DNA of 64,000 nt, taken from NCBI GenBank assembly GCA_017860295.1, contig JAFNAS010000008.1, positions 1 through 64,000 on the forward strand. Reading direction: 5' to 3'. Shown piece by piece: positions 7,558 to 16,856 of this stretch (position 1 is its first letter; each line of letters begins with the position of its first letter). The position numbers and the translations under genes are program-made. The DNA comes from Bacteroidota bacterium. GTDB lineage: Bacteria > Bacteroidota > Bacteroidia > Bacteroidales > Paludibacteraceae. The notes beneath the pieces were generated by a model, which searched no databases, was not told where the DNA came from, and saw only the letters and a program-made list of their open reading frames with translations.

Positions 7558-8364
7558 ATGAAAAAGCTGCTTATTTGTTTTTCGGCCGTTTTGCTGTTGT
7601 TTGCCTGCAATTCTACTCCGAAGGGTGTTCTGTCGGAAAAGACGATGACCGATGTGCTGTATGATATGTATTTGGCCGATGCTTGTAATACGGTCAAAGG
7701 CAATGTGGCAAATATCGACAGTGCCAAGCGGCAATCTTATCGGTATATTTTACACAAATACAATGTGTCAGTTGCCGATTTCGACAGCTCGATGGTGTGG
7801 TATGCCGTACATCCCCAAACCCAGTCGGATGTATATGATAAGGTGAATCTTCGTTTGCAGGCATTGTTGAAAGATGTAAATGCAGGTAAATACAAACAAA
7901 TTATTCCTGTTCTTACCGAAAACGATACGGTGGATGTGTGGCCAATGTCACGTCGTTTTGATCTGACGGCAGGAACACTGCGCAATAAAGTACTTTTTCA
8001 TTTCGATAGTAATCAGTTTAAAAAAGGCAATGCCCTGTTACTTACATATAAATTAAAACTCAACAAAACCGATCAGGCATCCGGTAATCGATTGAAAATT
8101 AAAGTGACTTATTCCGGTAAAACGGATAGTCTGGTGTCGTATGCCCGCAAGGACGGTATCTGGCGGCACTACCGGGTGTATATGCCTATATCCAATAAAC
8201 TGACGCTGAATTCGATCGATGGATCGTTGCTCGAATGTTCCGGAAATGACAAGCATCAGTCTGCTATTATCGACGACATTCGTAGTTATCGAATCGCTTA
8301 TGCCAATGCAAAGAAACATAATCAGTCCGATAAAAGCTGGTGGCAGAAGCTGTTTTCCAAATAA
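7558..8364 (+). CDS. DUF4296 domain lipoprotein
   Basis: A 268-residue exported lipoprotein: signal peptide with lipobox LLFAC (Cys17) and a following NST, so probably retained or sorted at the outer membrane. The DUF4296 part covers about residues 22-115 and contains MTDVLYDMYLADA and the FDSSMVWYAVHP segment typical of the family. The C-terminal half (about 130-250) looks like a beta-rich domain of unknown type and ends in a basic tail. The position directly after lspA is common in the order. Function is unknown; no catalytic motif was seen. Confidence 0.85.
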   Translation: MKKLLICFSAVLLLFACNSTPKGVLSEKTMTDVLYDMYLADACNTVKGNVANIDSAKRQSYRYILHKYNVSVADFDSSMVWYAVHPQTQSDVYDKVNLRLQALLKDVNAGKYKQIIPVLTENDTVDVWPMSRRFDLTAGTLRNKVLFHFDSNQFKKGNALLLTYKLKLNKTDQASGNRLKIKVTYSGKTDSLVSYARKDGIWRHYRVYMPISNKLTLNSIDGSLLECSGNDKHQSAIIDDIRSYRIAYANAKKHNQSDKSWWQKLFSK

Positions 8365-8409
8365 GGATTGTATTTTATTTTATATCGAATAGATTATTAC
8401 GAAATGGCA

Positions 8410-8640
8410 TAATACTATATAGATCGCTTTGATAGATTAGCACATGCCGTTCCGATGGAACTTTTTATCTGATTTGTCGATTTTTTTCTATAAGCAAGTC
8501 ATGCCGATGGCATTTCGATTCCATCGGGACGATAAATTTATAGAAAAACAGGCTCCCGGATACAATAAAGTGCCGCAGGTATGATATTTAATGCCAGTTG
8601 TATTCAATATGAAGTATATAACTAAAAGCCGAGATTACTC
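8410..8640 (-). repeat. Interspersed multi-hairpin repeat, copy B
   Basis: The reverse complement of this stretch aligns with 2466-2660 over its whole length (see copy A). Palindromes visible on the plus strand are GTTCCGATGGAAC near 8449-8461 and ATGCCGATGGCAT near 8500-8512. It fills about half of the 437-base gap 8365-8801 between the DUF4296 gene and manA; the rest holds a possible -7 box TACTTTTG at 8642-8649 and nothing else I recognise. Confidence 0.8.
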
Positions 8641-8801
8641 CTACTTTTGCTCCGGCCTTTCAGGTCAGCTTGACGGTTATATTCGCACAGGTTGCAGACT
8701 TGTGGTTGTGTAATTAGGGCTTTTGATCAGGCAAAATATCGGCTGCTCATTCATTAAAAAAGTCAATGATCAATCTCAAATACCTTTCAAACTAAACGAC
8801 A

Positions 8802-9773
8802 ATGACTCTTTATCCCTTAAAATTCACCCCCATTTATAAAACGCGCATCTGGGGCGGTCACCGCCTTGAACAATTTGGTAAACATTCGTCAACACTTCCG
8901 AATATCGGCGAAAGCTGGGAACTATCGGGTGTGCCGGGTGACGAATCGGAGGTGTCAAACGGTTTGTTAGCCGGCAATACATTGCCTGAGTTGATAGAGG
9001 TTTATATGGACGAACTAGTGGGTAAAAAGGTGTTTGATGCTTATGGTCAGACTTTTCCTTTGTTGATTAAGCTGATCGACGCCAATGACGATCTGTCGAT
9101 TCAGGTACATCCGGACGATGTATTGGCTGCCGAACGCCACAACTCATTCGGAAAAACCGAAATGTGGTATGCGCTGGAAGGTAAAAAAAATGCCAACCTA
9201 ATCTCCGGCTTTATTCCCCATGTTAGCAAAGAGATGTATCTGAAGCATCTGGAAGAGGGAACACTCGAGCAGTTGATGGCTCGATTTTCGGTCGAGAAAG
9301 GGGATGTTTTCTTTATTCCGGCCGGTCGTGTTCATGCTATCGGTCGCGGATGTCTGGTTGCCGAAATTCAGCAAACATCCGATGTAACGTATCGTTTGTT
9401 CGATTTCAACCGTACGGACGACCAGGGTAATCTGCGCGAGTTGCATACCGAACTGGCTCTCGATGCCATCAACTTTGCCTACGTGAAGGATGCCAAAACC
9501 CATCCGGAAGCACAACACAATGTTCCTTGCGAACTGGCGAAGTGCAATTATTTTACTACCAATTTGATTCGATTGACGGATAAGCTGGAGCGCGATTACT
9601 ATCATCTCGATTCCTTTGTGATTTACATGTGTATCGAAGGATCGGTTGAAATTAGGTATGATGGTGGTAACGAAACGATGGTGAAAGGTGAAACGGTATT
9701 GCTCCCGGCATCGTTAAGCAATGTGACGCTGATTCCCCAAAAATCGTCGGAAATTCTGGAAATATATGTATAA
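8802..9773 (+). CDS. manA: Mannose-6-phosphate isomerase, type I
   Basis: Zinc-dependent interconversion of mannose 6-phosphate and fructose 6-phosphate, feeding mannose into glycolysis or supplying GDP-mannose synthesis. The cupin metal site is visible: IQVHPDD near residues 101-107, GKTEMWYAL near 117-125 and PAGRVHAIGRG near 175-185. At 323 residues it is the short, Bacillus-like class instead of the ~390-residue enteric form. The ATG at 8802 gives the standard opening LKFTPIYKTRIWGG. It precedes an M1-like peptidase gene by 44 bases on the same strand. Confidence 0.96.
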   Translation: MTLYPLKFTPIYKTRIWGGHRLEQFGKHSSTLPNIGESWELSGVPGDESEVSNGLLAGNTLPELIEVYMDELVGKKVFDAYGQTFPLLIKLIDANDDLSIQVHPDDVLAAERHNSFGKTEMWYALEGKKNANLISGFIPHVSKEMYLKHLEEGTLEQLMARFSVEKGDVFFIPAGRVHAIGRGCLVAEIQQTSDVTYRLFDFNRTDDQGNLRELHTELALDAINFAYVKDAKTHPEAQHNVPCELAKCNYFTTNLIRLTDKLERDYYHLDSFVIYMCIEGSVEIRYDGGNETMVKGETVLLPASLSNVTLIPQKSSEILEIYV

Positions 9774-9817
9774 TAGCCAGTAAGCCGAATAAAAAGATTG
9801 GTTTATAAACTGAAGCT

Positions 9818-11101
9818 ATGAAACGGCTTGTTTGGTTAGGTATCATCCTGCTGGTTGCATTGAATGGACAATCAGTAGAGCGCAGGGCGCGGATTGTATC
9901 TTATCGTTTGGATATGCAACTCGATTCGACTGGGCGATGGCTTGATGTTCAGGCTCTGCTTACCTTGGCGAAAAACGATACGTTGTCGGATCTCCGATTT
10001 CATTTTGCCGATATTATTCCCATTCGAAGCGTTACCTGTAACGGCGATTCGATTGTATACCGTCGTTCGCAGGATGGCTTGCAGTTCCGGTTGCCCTCTT
10101 GCCGGAAATTCCAACTCAGGATTCACTATACGCTCGAAACGGATTCGTTCAAGAGCGATCGGGTGATTGCGCTGGTTCGTGCCCGTAAATGGGTACCCTA
10201 TCTTTTCGATAATGTAGCTTCCTCTGAAATCAATTTGACGGTTCCGGTTCGTTATTATGCTTATTCGTCAGGAAAACAGCGTGATTATCAGTTCGATGGG
10301 GTGATCAGGCAATATCATTTCAACGCCAAAGTGAATGCAGGTATGCCGTTGTTTATCGCTCCGGTGGATTATTATATCGGACTTTCTCGGCGGTGTAAGG
10401 GAATACAAATCAACTATTTTTTTCATACAACCGATACTGCTGTTGCAAATACGGTGGCTCGTGAAAGCGTTCAGGCTTTTCGCTTCGGAAACAGATTTAT
10501 CGGTAGGTATCGTCCTTCTACGTTTACCTATATCGAATTTCCGGGGTTCGATTTTTGCCAGTCGATGCCGGGATTCGTGTTGATGGGTTCCAAATATATT
10601 GCTAACGTGAAGAGACCCGATAAACGGTATTGGGTAGGTCACGAAACGCTTCATCAATGGGTTGGGAACGGTTATTTTATGGCACTTTACAGCCATTCGC
10701 CCTACAACCGTTTTGCGGAAGAGTCGTTGACGGAATACCTACGGATGGTCTGTTTGCAGAAAAGTTATGGCGATGATACTCTCCGGGCAATGTTGCGTGA
10801 AAATTGTCATATTTATACTGCCAATATCAAAGGAACAGCGGAAGATTTGCCGATAGCACTCAATCGTCCTAACTGGGTGACATATACCATTGGACCTGTA
10901 ATCTGGCATCTTGTGCGGATGGAAATGGGAAACCGGAAATGGCAACGTTTTCTCAGAAAGCTTTATGCTAGATACTATGGTAAAGTGATTGACTATGCCA
11001 TTTTCAGGCGGCAATTGACTACATTTGCATCGGAAGAGACTGTGCTTCGAATGGAGCGTCGTCTCAATGTAAAAGGCATTCCTCCTGAGTTTACAGAATA
11101 G
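9818..11101 (+). CDS. Divergent M1-like (gluzincin) peptidase, secreted
   Basis: A 427-residue protein with a signal-peptide-like N-terminus (hydrophobic residues 4-18). Residues about 25-200 resemble the beta N-terminal domain of M1 aminopeptidases. The zinc motif is GHETLHQW near 268-275 and the third ligand is probably in FAEESLTEYL, giving HEXXH-x21/22-E instead of the canonical HEXXH-x18-E, an insertion of three to four residues. No GAMEN exopeptidase motif is visible; the aligned region reads PGFVLMGSKYI. It is shorter than full M1 enzymes because the long C-terminal helical domain is missing. Probably a periplasmic metallopeptidase, but activity is inferred only. Confidence 0.75.
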   Translation: MKRLVWLGIILLVALNGQSVERRARIVSYRLDMQLDSTGRWLDVQALLTLAKNDTLSDLRFHFADIIPIRSVTCNGDSIVYRRSQDGLQFRLPSCRKFQLRIHYTLETDSFKSDRVIALVRARKWVPYLFDNVASSEINLTVPVRYYAYSSGKQRDYQFDGVIRQYHFNAKVNAGMPLFIAPVDYYIGLSRRCKGIQINYFFHTTDTAVANTVARESVQAFRFGNRFIGRYRPSTFTYIEFPGFDFCQSMPGFVLMGSKYIANVKRPDKRYWVGHETLHQWVGNGYFMALYSHSPYNRFAEESLTEYLRMVCLQKSYGDDTLRAMLRENCHIYTANIKGTAEDLPIALNRPNWVTYTIGPVIWHLVRMEMGNRKWQRFLRKLYARYYGKVIDYAIFRRQLTTFASEETVLRMERRLNVKGIPPEFTE

Positions 11102-11138
11102 ACTTTAACTATAAATCGATTTTATTTCAAGATAAAAT

Positions 11139-12068
11139 ATGCAAAAACAACGGTCACCCCGCAATCGTACGCTGACTGTCAATGCCGACGAACAAGAGTT
11201 GCTGCGGCAACAATTGTTGACCCTGCAACAACCTGTAACACCGGAACAAATTACCGACCGGACTATTTGGGGCGATTTGATACAAGTGCTCGATCTTTTG
11301 CCGAAACAATTTGCTGATCTGATTATCATCGATCCGCCCTATAATCTTACCCGTGATTTTGCAGGTACCCGCTTTAAGCAGATGTCCGATGCTCATTACC
11401 TGAAATATTTGGAGACATGGTTTTCGCGTGTGGTGGAGTGTTTGAAACCGGGAGGCTCACTCTATTTGTGTGGCGACTGGAAGTGTACCTCGGCCTTGCA
11501 AAAGGTAATGCAGGAGCATCTGACGGTGCTGAACCGTATTACCTGGCAGCGAGAAAAGGGCAGGGGAGCCGCTTCAAACTGGAAAAACTCGATGGAAGAT
11601 ATCTGGTTTGGAGTGAAAAATGCCCGACAATATACCTTCAATGTGGAAGCTGTGAAGGTGAAGCGGAAGGTACTGGCTCCCTACCGGGTCGAAGGTCAGC
11701 CCAAAGATTGGCAAGAGACCGAAGAGGGCAAGTTTCGATTGACTTATCCTTCTAATTTTTGGGACGACATTACCGTGCCTTACTGGTCGATGCCGGAGAA
11801 TACCGATCATCCGACTCAAAAACCTGAAAAGCTTATTGCAAAACTGATTCTGGCCAGTTCCAACGAAGGCGACATGGTGTTCGATCCTTTTCTCGGTTCG
11901 GGAACTACTTCGGTGGTAGCCCGCAAGCTCAACCGACGGTTTTGTGGCGTGGAAATGAATGAAGCGTATTGCCTCTTGGCCGAAAAACGATTACGATTGG
12001 CTGCAAACGATAGTTCTATACAAGGGTATGCCGATGGCGTTTTTCGGGAACGGAATGTGCAGAAATAG
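11139..12068 (+). CDS. Site-specific DNA methyltransferase (beta class, N6-adenine or N4-cytosine)
   Basis: A 309-residue amino-methyltransferase. Motif IV DPPY is at residues 65-68 and the SAM-binding motif I FDPFLGSGTT at 248-257; this order (IV before I) defines the beta class. TQKPEKL near 226-232 is the usual segment ahead of motif I. DPPY fits adenine-N6 methylation, although cytosine-N4 cannot be excluded. No restriction endonuclease gene lies beside it: the upstream gene is a peptidase and the downstream genes form an efflux operon on the other strand. It therefore looks like an orphan methyltransferase, perhaps regulatory or a remnant of a restriction-modification pair. Confidence 0.93.
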   Translation: MQKQRSPRNRTLTVNADEQELLRQQLLTLQQPVTPEQITDRTIWGDLIQVLDLLPKQFADLIIIDPPYNLTRDFAGTRFKQMSDAHYLKYLETWFSRVVECLKPGGSLYLCGDWKCTSALQKVMQEHLTVLNRITWQREKGRGAASNWKNSMEDIWFGVKNARQYTFNVEAVKVKRKVLAPYRVEGQPKDWQETEEGKFRLTYPSNFWDDITVPYWSMPENTDHPTQKPEKLIAKLILASSNEGDMVFDPFLGSGTTSVVARKLNRRFCGVEMNEAYCLLAEKRLRLAANDSSIQGYADGVFRERNVQK

Positions 12069-12113
12069 TTTTCTTCTTCTTTTTTCAATATTACCTTGCT
12101 TCAAACAAATATA

Positions 12114-12153
12114 TTCCCCAATCGACAGTCGTGAATAGGTGCCGGTTGGGGAA
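12114..12153. terminator. Possible hairpin between convergent methyltransferase and efflux genes
   Basis: ATTCCCCAA and TTGGGGAA form an 8-bp stem around a 23-base loop in the 150-base space between two convergent genes. There is no strong T-run on either side, so the terminator role is tentative. Confidence 0.35.
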
Positions 12154-12218
12154 ATAGGTCGATTTCGTTTGAAAGCATTGTTGTTGCGAATACCTTCTTG
12201 TTTTAACGTGCCTCTTTG

Positions 12219-13634
12219 TTAACGTACTCCACCGCCAAGCGCTTTGTATAGGCTAACTCCATAGGTGAGCTGCTCCAGCTTGTCGTTTACTTGGTTTAGT
12301 TGAGCCGACAATAAGTCGCGTTGAGCCGACAACACTTCGGTGTAATTGGCTTCTCCTGCTTTCAATAGCTCTTGCGTATAATCCACCGATTTGGTCAACG
12401 ATGTAATTTGTTTGCCGCGATTTTCGTTCTTGCTCAACGACGAGTGATAGCCGAAGAGAATATCCGATACTTCTTGTCCGGCCGTTAAAATCGTGTTTTG
12501 GAAAGTCAATAAAGCCTCTTCTTGTTGAGCCTGTGCAATCTTCAGATTACCCTTCAATTGCTTTTTGTTGAGAAGCGGTTGTGTGAGACCGCCAACAATG
12601 CTGGCTGCAATATTGGCCGGTTTGAAGAAATCGGTAAAACCTCCCGCGAAACCCAAGGATGCCGAACTGATGGTCAGTGACGGATAAAAGTTGGCTTTGG
12701 CCACATCAACTGTCGCATAAGCTGCCCGAAGTGATAATTCAGCCTGTTTTACATCGGGTCGTTTAGCTAACATTTTTGCAGGTACTCCATACGACAAACG
12801 GGATGATACCGACTGATCGGCCATCGCCGAGCGTGCTATCGGTCCGGGTTTGCGCCCAAGTAGTGCACAAAGTGCATCTTCCTGCACGCGAATCTGAGTT
12901 TCCAATGTCGGAACAGACAATTGGGTGTTGTAGAGTAGCGCTTTACTTTGTTCCACGGCAGCGGCATTTTGCTGTCCGGCAGTCATCAAACTTTGCATGG
13001 TTTCGGCGCTCTTTTGCAATGATGCGATGTTTTCTCGCGTAATTGTCAGTTGTTCGTCGTACGCAAGCAGGGTGTAGTAGGCCTTTGCAATGTTGGCAAT
13101 CAACGAGGTTTGTACCAGATTTTTATTTTCATTGCTATTGAGCAGGGCAGCATATTTCGCTTTTGCCTGATTGTTGAGTTTACCCCACAGATCGACCTCC
13201 CACGACGCGGAAAAACCCAGTTGGTTTACCGAGGTGGAATATCCCAACACATCGGTTCCGCGTTTTCCCGAACTGGTACGGGTATGGGTTAACTGCCAAC
13301 CGGCAGATACCGTGGGTTGATTGGCCGCTCCTTCCATCATCAGGGTCGCTTCGGCTTGTTTAATGCGCGAAATAGCTATTTTGAAGTTCAGATTGTTGTT
13401 GAGACCTTCTTCTATGAGTTGCTGAAGTTTGGGGTCGGTAAAATACTCTTTCCATGGCATATCGGCAATGGAAGTCGTATCCGATATATTTTCCGGCATA
13501 TTTCGTACCAGACCCTTGCTATCGGGGGCAGGTGCTTCGGCCAGATCTTTGTATGACCGGCACGAGATTATTCCCAATGCCAATACGGTCGCTAAAAAGA
13601 TCAACGTTTTGTATTTAATAAATCGATTCGTCAT
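12219..13634 (-). CDS. Outer-membrane efflux lipoprotein (OprM/NodT type)
   Basis: TolC-like outer-membrane channel of a tripartite RND pump. The 471-residue protein has a lipoprotein signal with Cys25 in GIISC, then two repeated OEP domains of long helices (for example IAISRIKQAEATLMMEGA near 88 and ELSLRAAYATVDVAKANFYP near 300). The C-terminal repeat carries AQRDLLSAQLNQVNDKLEQL. It is the last gene of the tetR-adaptor-pump-channel operon, 65 bases after the RND pump gene. Start is the ATG at 13634. Confidence 0.94.
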   Translation of the reverse strand: MTNRFIKYKTLIFLATVLALGIISCRSYKDLAEAPAPDSKGLVRNMPENISDTTSIADMPWKEYFTDPKLQQLIEEGLNNNLNFKIAISRIKQAEATLMMEGAANQPTVSAGWQLTHTRTSSGKRGTDVLGYSTSVNQLGFSASWEVDLWGKLNNQAKAKYAALLNSNENKNLVQTSLIANIAKAYYTLLAYDEQLTITRENIASLQKSAETMQSLMTAGQQNAAAVEQSKALLYNTQLSVPTLETQIRVQEDALCALLGRKPGPIARSAMADQSVSSRLSYGVPAKMLAKRPDVKQAELSLRAAYATVDVAKANFYPSLTISSASLGFAGGFTDFFKPANIAASIVGGLTQPLLNKKQLKGNLKIAQAQQEEALLTFQNTILTAGQEVSDILFGYHSSLSKNENRGKQITSLTKSVDYTQELLKAGEANYTEVLSAQRDLLSAQLNQVNDKLEQLTYGVSLYKALGGGVR

Positions 13635-13699
13635 TTGAATTTCTGTTTTATGCTTTGTCGGCAGAATCCAACACAGGATTCTGCCGATTGACTGGTTAA

Positions 13700-16600
13700 T
13701 TAAATAGCACTATCATCTGTCGTCACGATTTTATGTTTGCTCAGTCGTTCGTGAAGCGTCTGGAACAAAATAAAAAGTACGGGAATTACGAAGATACCGA
13801 TAAGGGTTCCTATCAACATCCCGCCAACCGCACTGATACCGATCGACTTATTGCCGATGGCGCCGGCTCCACTAGCAAGAGCCAGAGGCATCAAACCGAA
13901 GATCATAGCAAACGAGGTCATCAGGATAGGACGCAAACGAGCCATTGCCCCGCTAATGGCAGCTTTGGTAATGCTCATCCCCTTTTGTCGGCGCTGAAGC
14001 GCATATTCCACAATCAGAATGGCATTCTTGGATAACAACCCGATCAACATGATAAGCGATATTTGTACATAAATGTTGTTTACGATCCCCGTACCGCTCA
14101 GCATAGCGCCGAAGATGAAGAGAAAAACTCCTCCCAGACCTATCGGCAACGATAGAATAACTGCTAAAGGAAGAATGTAACTTTCGTAGAGAGCCGACAG
14201 TAACAGATAGACGAAGACAAGACTCAAAATAAAGACGATAATGGTCTGGTTACTGCTGTTGACCTCTTCGCGGGTCATTCCCGAGAAGTCGTAACTGTAG
14301 CCATCAGGCAATGGTGTTTCCCGAATAGCCTTTATGACATCGCCCGAGGTAAATCCCTTCGGATAATTCGGAATAATGGTAACGGACATGGACGAGAAAA
14401 GATTGAATCGGGTGAGCGATTGGGCTCCGGTTACATCATGAATGGTTAGAAATTCGGTTATCGGGGTCATTGTTCCGTTGGAAGTTTTGATGGAAAGTCC
14501 GTTCAAATCTTCCAGCTTGGTTCTGTATTCGGGTGCAGCCTGCACAATTACTCGGTATTGTTTTCCGTACGAATTGAAATTGGAAACATATAAGCTACCC
14601 ACGTATGTCTGTATTACCGACATCACTTCGCTAAGGGTCAGACCGGCATCCTTAATTTTCGCCACATTTGCCTCAATCATTTTTTGCGGAAAACGGGGGT
14701 CGAAGGTGGTCATGGCCATCATCACCTCTGGTCTTTTTTGTAGTTTTGTCAAAAAATCAGTGGTGACACCAAAAAACGTATTGATGTCGCCGCCGGTTTT
14801 ATCCTGCATTTCGAGCGACACACCGTTGCTCAATCCGAATCCCTGTAGGGTAGGCACGCCGAAAAACATATAGGAAGCATCGGTCATTGATGCCGTCTTC
14901 TGTTTCAAAATGGCAGCCACATCGTTGGTTGAAGTTTTACGCTCTTCCCATGGATTCATTTTAATAATAAGACCACCATAAGAACTTCCGCTACCTCCCA
15001 TAAAACTAAAACCCGTCAAACTGCTTACACTTTTGACGCCTGGAATAGTTTCGGCTATTTTTACGACATTTTTTGTAATGCTGTCGGTTCTTTCGAATGA
15101 GGAACCCGGCGAAAGGGTTACGGATCCCATCAACGTACCGCTATCTTCCTGGGGAACAAAGCCTGTAGGTATCATCTTCATCAGTCCGAAGAAAATAATG
15201 GCAAAAACCAGAATGATGGCTACACTAATCCATCGATGCTTCTTTTGTCCAAGGAAATAAAGTGCTTTTTTATATTTCTGCGTTACTGCGGCAAATCCGA
15301 TATTGAAAAAATAGGAGAATTTCTTTATCAAATTTTTATTGGCAACTTCCGAATGATCGTCCGCCTTTAGGAACAAAGCACATAACGCAGGGCTTAATGT
15401 CAATGCGTTCAGAGCCGAAATCAAAATGGCAATTGCCAGCGTCAAACCGAACTGTTTGAAAAATACGCCGCTGGTTCCACCCAGAAAACTTACGGGAATA
15501 AATACGGCCGACATCACTAGTGTGATGGAGATAATAGCCGGTGCAATTTCGCTCATTGCCTTTACGGCAGCAGTTTTAGCATCTTTTTCGCCTGCATCCA
15601 GTTTGGCATGGATGGCCTCCACCACTACTATGGCATCGTCCACTACAATACCGATTGCCAGTACGAGGGCAAAGAGAGTGAGCAGGTTGATAGAGAATCC
15701 GAAGACCAGTAGGAAGAAGAAGGTACCGATAATGGCTACCGGTACGGCAGCTGCAGGAATTAAAGTTGCCCTGAAATTCTCCAAAAACAATAAAACAACC
15801 AGAAATACCAGTACGAATGCTTCCAGCAGGGTGTGGATTACCTTATTGATAGAGGCATCCAAAAATTCGCTGGCATCCATTTCATATTGATAGTCAATGC
15901 CCGGAGGTAACTCTTTTGCGACTTTTTTCATCTCCACTTTTACCTCCTTGATAATATCTTGTGCATTCGATCCTGCAACCTGACTGATGGCCAGAATAAT
16001 GGACGGACGGTTGCCGCTCATTGTCTTAAAGTTGTAGTCCTGTACGCCCAGCTCAATGGTAGCTATATCTTTCAGTCGCAGTATCTGCGCATTACTCGAT
16101 CGGATAATAATATTGCCGAACGCTTCTGCCGTTTTTAAGCGACCAGTAAACCGCAGGGCATATTGAAATGACTGATTGCCCTGCGCACCCAACTGGCCGG
16201 GAGCCGCTTCTATATTCTGATCCTGCAGCGCTGCCGTAACTTCAGCCGGAGTCAGTTTGTAGGTTTTCATTACGTCGGGCTTCAGCCACACACGCATCGA
16301 ATACTCCTGTGTACCGAACGAACCGGCGGAGCCGACGCCCTGAATACGTTTAAGTTGCGGAAGAATGTTGATATTGGCATAATTCTGAAGAAATTTTGCA
16401 TCATAATCGGGATTGTTCGATTTGAGCATAATCATCAAAATATTGCTACTTTGTTGTTTTTGTACCGTTACTCCGTTTTTCGTAACTTCCGCCGGTAATA
16501 GTGCGGCAGCCTGCGACACTCTGTTCTGCACATTGACCGCCGCCATATCAGGATCCGTACCTTGTTTGAAATAGACAATTATACTTGCCGATCCGCCATT

Positions 16601-16849
16601 GGTTGCCGTCGAAGTCATGTAGGTCATACCCTGCACCCCGTTGATTTGCTCTTCCAGAGGGACAATCACACTATTGAGCACAGCGTCCGAATTGGCTCCG
16701 CTGTAGGAGGTAGTGACGCGGACTGTGGGTGGAGCAATATTCGGATATTGTTCCACTGGTAATAAGTACAATCCGATAACACCCAATACTATAATAATTA
16801 TCGAAATAACGGTGGATAATACTGGGCGCTCTATAAAGGTTTTTAGCAT
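13700..16849 (-). CDS. RND (HAE1/AcrB-type) multidrug efflux pump
   Basis: Proton-driven inner-membrane drug exporter, 1049 residues, the normal AcrB/MexB length. Twelve membrane segments are distributed as in the family: one at the N-terminus (residues 9-29), six in the middle (about 340-540) and five at the end (about 875-1040). The proton-relay Asp pair is in AIGIVVDDAIVVVEA near 404-418, and the relay Lys in GLLSKNAILIVEYAL near 945-955. The opening FIERPVLSTVISI is typical. It lies 7 bases after the adaptor gene, so the two are translationally close. Substrates cannot be predicted. Confidence 0.97.
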   Translation of the reverse strand: MLKTFIERPVLSTVISIIIIVLGVIGLYLLPVEQYPNIAPPTVRVTTSYSGANSDAVLNSVIVPLEEQINGVQGMTYMTSTATNGGSASIIVYFKQGTDPDMAAVNVQNRVSQAAALLPAEVTKNGVTVQKQQSSNILMIMLKSNNPDYDAKFLQNYANINILPQLKRIQGVGSAGSFGTQEYSMRVWLKPDVMKTYKLTPAEVTAALQDQNIEAAPGQLGAQGNQSFQYALRFTGRLKTAEAFGNIIIRSSNAQILRLKDIATIELGVQDYNFKTMSGNRPSIILAISQVAGSNAQDIIKEVKVEMKKVAKELPPGIDYQYEMDASEFLDASINKVIHTLLEAFVLVFLVVLLFLENFRATLIPAAAVPVAIIGTFFFLLVFGFSINLLTLFALVLAIGIVVDDAIVVVEAIHAKLDAGEKDAKTAAVKAMSEIAPAIISITLVMSAVFIPVSFLGGTSGVFFKQFGLTLAIAILISALNALTLSPALCALFLKADDHSEVANKNLIKKFSYFFNIGFAAVTQKYKKALYFLGQKKHRWISVAIILVFAIIFFGLMKMIPTGFVPQEDSGTLMGSVTLSPGSSFERTDSITKNVVKIAETIPGVKSVSSLTGFSFMGGSGSSYGGLIIKMNPWEERKTSTNDVAAILKQKTASMTDASYMFFGVPTLQGFGLSNGVSLEMQDKTGGDINTFFGVTTDFLTKLQKRPEVMMAMTTFDPRFPQKMIEANVAKIKDAGLTLSEVMSVIQTYVGSLYVSNFNSYGKQYRVIVQAAPEYRTKLEDLNGLSIKTSNGTMTPITEFLTIHDVTGAQSLTRFNLFSSMSVTIIPNYPKGFTSGDVIKAIRETPLPDGYSYDFSGMTREEVNSSNQTIIVFILSLVFVYLLLSALYESYILPLAVILSLPIGLGGVFLFIFGAMLSGTGIVNNIYVQISLIMLIGLLSKNAILIVEYALQRRQKGMSITKAAISGAMARLRPILMTSFAMIFGLMPLALASGAGAIGNKSIGISAVGGMLIGTLIGIFVIPVLFILFQTLHERLSKHKIVTTDDSAI

Positions 16850-16856
16850 TGCATTC

